From NCBI GenBank assembly GCA_026182355.1, contig JAPFBL010000049.1, positions 3,614,501 through 3,678,500 of the forward strand: 64,000 bases of DNA, given 5' to 3'. Position numbers and translations under genes: made by a program. Below the pieces are notes generated by a model, which worked only from the letters and a program-made list of their open reading frames with translations, ran no database searches and was not told the DNA's origin. Shown piece after piece: positions 59,653-64,000 of this stretch (positions are counted from its first letter, which is position 1; every line of letters starts with the position of its first letter). The stretch is from Hermatobates lingyangjiaoensis. Taxonomy: Eukaryota; Arthropoda; Insecta; Hemiptera; Hermatobatidae.

Positions 59653-59972
59653 GGAGGCCAGGCTAGCTCAGTGGTTACGTGCTCACCTCTGAACTGATAG
59701 GACCGGGGTTCAATCCTCACCTGGCCCTCGATTTATTTACGCGGGAGGTGAATAAATCTGAGCACGTCGTCCCTCGGAGAAGGACGTTAAATCGTCGGTC
59801 CCGAGCCTGTACGATGTCAGGTACTCGTTAAAGATCCCTACTCTAAATACATTTGAGTTAAGCAAAATTTAGGACTCCCATTGTAGAATCAATCTTCATT
59901 GTGTGGTATTACAAAGGGCCAATGCTTGGCCTACGTGTGTTCTCTTGTGGGACTGCCACTGCAACCTAACCT
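59653..59972 (+). mobile_element. tRNA-derived SINE, 320 bp, full-length
   Basis: A tRNA-like head with the pol III A box TAGCTCAGTGG (59664-59674) and B box GGTTCAATCC (59707-59716), a central part with GGACGTTAAATCGTCGGTCC (59782-59801), and a 3' end GCAACCTAACC without a poly(A) tail. Flanked by 11-of-12 target-site duplications. Mobilised in trans by a non-LTR element, which would recognise its 3' end; which one is not known. Second copy at 35582-35921 (-). Confidence 0.92.
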
Positions 59973-60440
59973 AGTAGTTTAAATAATATATCAGTTTAGT
60001 AATTGATTAATTAATTAAATTATCTCTTCATTTTAAACATTATTGGTTTATCGTTTATATTTAACCTCGGACCTTTCTGTCTGTCTTTTCTGTTCTGCTT
60101 GTAATAATTACAATTAGTTCTACTTAAAGGAACCTGCGTGGAAAACCAGTGGGAAGAATACAATTTCTGTTTGCTAATCTAACAGTATAAGTTTTACTCT
60201 AACCTCTGTGGTATTAAGAATCTGAATATCATAAATAGTGTGGAAATGAAACTTACCAAAAATTATCTTAGGACACTGTAATAAGCGAAAAAATAATATT
60301 TTTTTCCTGATTATGAAAAAATACCAAAGAAGTTAGAGAGTAATTTATGCTATAAAATATAAAAACTATTAGAAACACTAATATGGCGACACAAGCTGTC
60401 TTTTGAAAGATACATTATTCAGTAAGAATAAATAAAAGTA

Positions 60441-60990
60441 ATGCAACATCTCACAAATTTACCGAACAGCACAACTTTTGATTTTAAGAACACTTTTGTA
60501 GTAGATAAAGACCTACATGAACAAAAGAGAAAGACACTGGAATTGCTGTTTATTAAAAAGGTTATAGGTGAAATCTCTGATTGTTTCTTTACTTACTCGC
60601 TGAGGCGGAAAGAGTTCATCGAGTGGTTGGTGGCAGATTGATGCATAATCTGTTAGTGATAAATGCCCTGTTGGGGAACGAAATGTGTTGTTGAGGTATG
60701 ATAATGTGTATATTAAAAAGGAGGGCTCATACTTCCATTAATTAAAGAAGTGCTCTATCGAATTTGAATAATATTTATTCAGGTATATTAAGTTGACTTT
60801 GTAAGAATAGATTATATTAAATATAATTTCTTTAAAATATATATTTATTAAAATCTGAGAAAATTATTTCAATACTTCCTTGTAATGTCGCTAGATTGCA
60901 TTAGTCTTACCTTTGATAATTGTCGGTGCATTATCATCAGTTTACAGGAAAGTTGTCTACTGTTGACATTGTTAGTCACTTTGAATTGTA
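60441..60990 (+). mobile_element. Penelope fragment, plus strand
   Basis: Frame 60441-60641: TTFDFKNTFVVDKDLHEQKR then KTLEL, as in the minus copy. After it, about 165 bp (60545-60712) are absent from the partner. The shared 3' region follows with ATTAATTAAAGAA, TTTATTCAGGTA and TAAATATAATTTCTT. Opposed to 58860-59190 around the SINE-bearing spacer, a layout like the 22034-23396 element. Confidence 0.6.
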
Positions 60991-61689
60991 AAAGTCCATA
61001 GTTTTTCTTATTCAATAAATTTTATTTCTTTAAATAATTAATTGTGGTTACCACCTACAACTTTTCATTGTTTGAGTGTCAACTGCCATAACAATTTTAC
61101 AAGAGAATTCTGGAGTTTGATATTACTGATAATTTCACCCGAATTAATTATGTGTGTTTTACCATGAAACTTACACTCACTAAAAACAAACAAGCTTTCG
61201 GCCTCTCAGGTTCAACTTTAAGTTACTAATATACTATTATATTTAAATTTACTGTTATATCGAATATGAACATACGTCGACATTTAAAGCGTAACGAAAG
61301 ATAACTGCATAGCGTATATACTCAATTTATTGATTTAATTTTTTTTAAAATTGACCACGTTACATAGTCTGCATGAGTGGTCATAGGTCATACGTTGATG
61401 AAGTCAGACCTGCCCACTGTCATTATGCTGACTCCCACCATTTAGTTATAGGCTTAAAGGTTCGAATTTTCACATTCAGAAATTTAGATTTTCAGACTGC
61501 TTGTATCTGACTACCTTAAGGAGGGAAATCTCTTTTATATATATATTTACAAGTTTACGTGTAATAATAGAAATTTACAAATTAAATACTATCTAACAAT
61601 ATTGATTTTTATATAGAATATTAATAGAATCAAAATAGTATTTTCTAATCTATAATTAAGAGACAAAACCCATAATAGCATTTCTCATT
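60991..61689. other. No gene; one degraded Penelope-type motif
   Basis: 61180-61220 on the minus strand reads AACCTGAGAGGCCGAAAGCT and TGTTTG, close to the 1-321 arm with the hairpin shortened to GGCC. Otherwise AT-rich without features. Confidence 0.45.
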
Positions 61690-61696
61690 CTGTAAA

Positions 61697-61850
61697 CTTT
61701 CTGTGATCACTATTCACCCCCAAAGTGCAAAACCCAAAGTGCACTGTAAACTTACTATGGTCACTATTCACCCCCTGAAAACCCAAAGTGCACTGTAAAC
61801 TTACTATGGTCACTATTCACCTCCTTAAAACCCAAAGTTCACCTCTGGGG
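61697..61850. repeat. Three tandem units of about 50 bp
   Basis: Three units starting TGTAAACTT and containing TCACTATTCACC (first about 61691, then 61744, 61793) and AAACCCAAAGT-CAC. The last runs into the block shared with 48745-48830. Confidence 0.8.
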
Positions 61851-61884
61851 GTGAATTTCACCCCTGTGCTCTGCAGGTTGCTCC

Positions 61885-63973
61885 ATTGGATGGATCAAAA
61901 TCATGTTTTACCAAAAAATAGCCCCTCTAACGTAAATTAGTTTATAGTTTTTTATTAATATTTCATAATGGAAAATACACTTTTTTGGCCAATATATTGT
62001 TTTAACCATTTTTATTCTTTTAAACTACTAAATCTGGAGTGTTGTCATTTTGAGATTATTATGAAACTAGTAGTAACTTAAACAGAAAAAAAAATTTCTC
62101 ATTTCATCAACAACCATAATGGTCAGTTTTGCGTAAAATATAAAAATATTGACTTATGATGGAATTCAAAAGGTTGTAGTGAAGTCTCACCGTTTGATGT
62201 ACGAGTATTCAAAAGGTTGTAGCAAAGTCCCACCGTTTGATGTACGAGTATTCAAAAGGTTGTAGCGAAGTCTCACCGTTTGATGTACGAGTATTCAAAA
62301 GGTTGTAGCGAAGTCTCACCGTTTGATGTACGAGTATTCAAAAGGTTGTAGGAAAGTCTCACCGTTTGATGTACGAGTATTCAAAAGGTTGTAGCGAAGT
62401 CTCACCGTTTGATGTACGAGTATTCAAAAGGTTGTAGGAAAGTCTCACCGTTTGATGTACGAGTATTCAAAAGGTTGTAGCGAAGTCTCACCGTTTGATG
62501 TACGAGTATTCAAAAGGTTGTAGGAAAGTCTCACCGTTTGATGTACGAGTATTCAAAAGGTTCTAGCAAAGTCTCACCGTTTGATGTACGAGTATTCAAA
62601 AGGTTGTAGCGAAGTCTCACCGTTTGATGTACGAGTATTCAAAAGGTTGTAGCAAAGTCTCACCGTTTGATGTACGATTATTCAAAAGGTTGTAGCAAAG
62701 TCTCACCGTTTGATGTACGAGTATTCAAAAGGTTGTAGCGAAGTCTCACCGTTTGATGTACGAGTATTCAAAAGGTTGTAGCAAAGTCTCACCGTTTGAT
62801 GTACGAGTATTCAAAAGGTTGTAGCAAAGTCTCACCGTTTGATGTACGAGTATTCAAAAGGTTGTAGCAAAGTCTCACCGTTTGATGTACGAGTATTATA
62901 ATGGAATTATTCCCAAAAATAGTCCCTTGCGGAAGGATAAATTCAGTACTTTTTTTGTCGATATTACTTCAACAAATAGGAGCACCATGGTACAATTTAT
63001 GATTTTTTTCCCTAAACCCCTAACTAAAGAAGAATGAAATTTATGAAAAAAATTTACCTATAATTAGTATGCTATGAAAAGATATTTTAAGAAGTTATGA
63101 TCACTGCAGAAGGCAATATAGTTCTATAAATTGGAAAGTCAACTTGGGGATTAATGACGGCCTGCTGTTCTTGTAGAATTTGTTTATAAACACTAAGACG
63201 TTTTTTAACAGAATCAACTCAAATAGATTTATTATTTATAAGTTAAGAAAAAGAAATCTGAAGTAATTTTAAAGAATTAATATGATACGTAGCAATAATG
63301 AAATTCCTAAAACTATAAAATCATCAGTTTTTAACAAGAGTTAATATTAGATGTAGATTTTGTTTTGTTTATAAATCATATTATCTTAAATTGATATTGA
63401 AGTATGAGTAATGAACTCTTTCGTTCTATAGAAGAGCTGTTATGTTGACAAACTTTCAGATTTTTCACTATTCTAGTCTAATAGTTCATATTTATTAATT
63501 TTATAAATTTCAAGCCTCCACGTTTAAAAGTTTTAATTGTACTAAAAAGACGGCTTTGAATTTAATTTGAGTATGTATAACTGGCTAATTCCTAAAATAG
63601 TTTTTCTCAATATACATTTACGGTAACCTTATAACAAAGTACAGCACGCAGATAAAAAGATAACACTCGCTTAGAGTAAATTGGTACACATACATAATTT
63701 TTGGCAAATGGAAAGAAAAGTAAAAGAAAACTGGCTAATTACTGATACCTTTTTTCTCTATATACATATATTTACAACCTTGTAACATACTACAGTAGGC
63801 ATAAAAAAGCTAATACTCCCTCAGAGTAAATTGGTTTTTCATGATTTTTGATAAAGGGAAAGGAAAGTGATTTTATAAAAAAAACTAGCATGTAATAAAA
63901 TTCCGAGTATAATCATTTTACAAAAGATCAAAATGGGAAACATAATTTAAAATTGAAAAAAATATTTGTAAAA
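61885..63973 (+). mobile_element. ACTTTAC-family, diverged long copy
   Basis: Blocks in family order: TGGATGGATCAAAATCATG (61897 on), the interior, the tandem array at 62164-62894, TCACTGCAGAAGGCAATATA (63102 on), and from 63360 on similarity to 31580-31800 and to 7400-7720. Neither end is present inside the window. Confidence 0.6.
62164..62894. repeat. Minisatellite: 17 units of exactly 43 bp
   Basis: 731 bp = 17 x 43. The unit begins ATTCAAAAGGTTGTAGC and ends TTTGATGTACGAGT. Variation is concentrated at one site: GCGAAG, GCAAAG or GGAAAG (GTGAAG in unit 1). Units 4 to 9 alternate GCG and GGA, an 86-bp higher-order pattern. The unit lies at the point where other family copies read the CAAACCTTGTGAGAGC...ACTGTTTGA block, so it grew from family sequence. 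No transcript or protein role is apparent; some frames are open only because 43 is not a multiple of three over short spans. Confidence 0.97.
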
Positions 63974-64000
63974 TCTATATAAATGAAATAATGATTTTGT
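63974..64000 (+). mobile_element. Helitron lineage-1 5' end, cut by window edge
   Basis: TCTATATAAATGAAATAATG then ATTTTGT, preceded by A, matching the starts at 11564, 24075 and 25685. The rest lies outside. Confidence 0.65.

Noticed and set aside
62164..62894. CRISPR-like array
   Set aside because: Units are directly contiguous 43-bp repeats with no unique spacers, in eukaryotic DNA: a minisatellite.

Overview
This window looks like AT-rich, repeat-dominated nuclear DNA of an arthropod, probably an insect. Long (AT)n and (TG)n runs, splice-like signals, Penelope, I/R1-type, hAT, MULE and Helitron elements and a tRNA-derived SINE all point to a eukaryote. A nuclear mitochondrial insert keeps the arthropod ND6-cytochrome b order and reads TGA as tryptophan. 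I cannot name the species. There is no intact protein-coding gene. The one good host coding exon is at 1530-1673 (+): a GC-rich, signal-peptide-encoding exon with an AG acceptor and a GT donor, possibly the first coding exon of a semaphorin. A second GC-rich island at 28681-28860 may be an exon or promoter.

Layout. 1-2720: Penelope-type terminal fragments and foldbacks between (AT)n runs, around the host exon. 2331-15480: a nest of a roughly 1.65-kb non-coding repeat (called here the ACTTTAC family), two Helitron lineages, Penelope hairpins and a non-LTR RT relic. 15540-16960: MULE transposase relic. 16960-20190: little apart from a foldback. 20191-34247: two nearly identical full-length ACTTTAC copies bracketing a Penelope element with a GIY-YIG domain, two short Helitrons and about 3 kb of unremarkable DNA. 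35573-37840: a SINE, then a hAT element with TIRs and target-site duplication. 38135-42820: Penelope fragments, a palindrome between (AT)n runs and about 3.4 kb of featureless DNA. 43664-48500: a broken I-like non-LTR retrotransposon. 48960-54990: decayed minus-strand non-LTR relics. 55085-57994: a NUMT split by a complete Helitron. 58130-64000: an inverted pair of Penelope fragments, a SINE with target-site duplications, a 17 x 43-bp tandem array inside an ACTTTAC copy, and the start of one more Helitron.

The elements act mainly as targets for each other. Penelope and Helitron elements sit inside ACTTTAC copies, a Helitron sits inside the mitochondrial insert, and a minisatellite grew inside an ACTTTAC copy. 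The most notable signals are: (i) hammerhead-like CTGANGA-hairpin-GAAA motifs in nearly every Penelope terminal fragment, often as inverted pairs and often next to (AT)n; (ii) a Helitron lineage with antisense tRNA-like modules just inside its 5' end; (iii) the ACTTTAC family itself, with 14-bp subterminal inverted repeats and a tail-to-head junction, resembling Helentron-associated elements; (iv) a Helitron insertion in cytochrome b whose empty site is given by the reading frame. Identifications were made by eye from motifs; no database search was possible.
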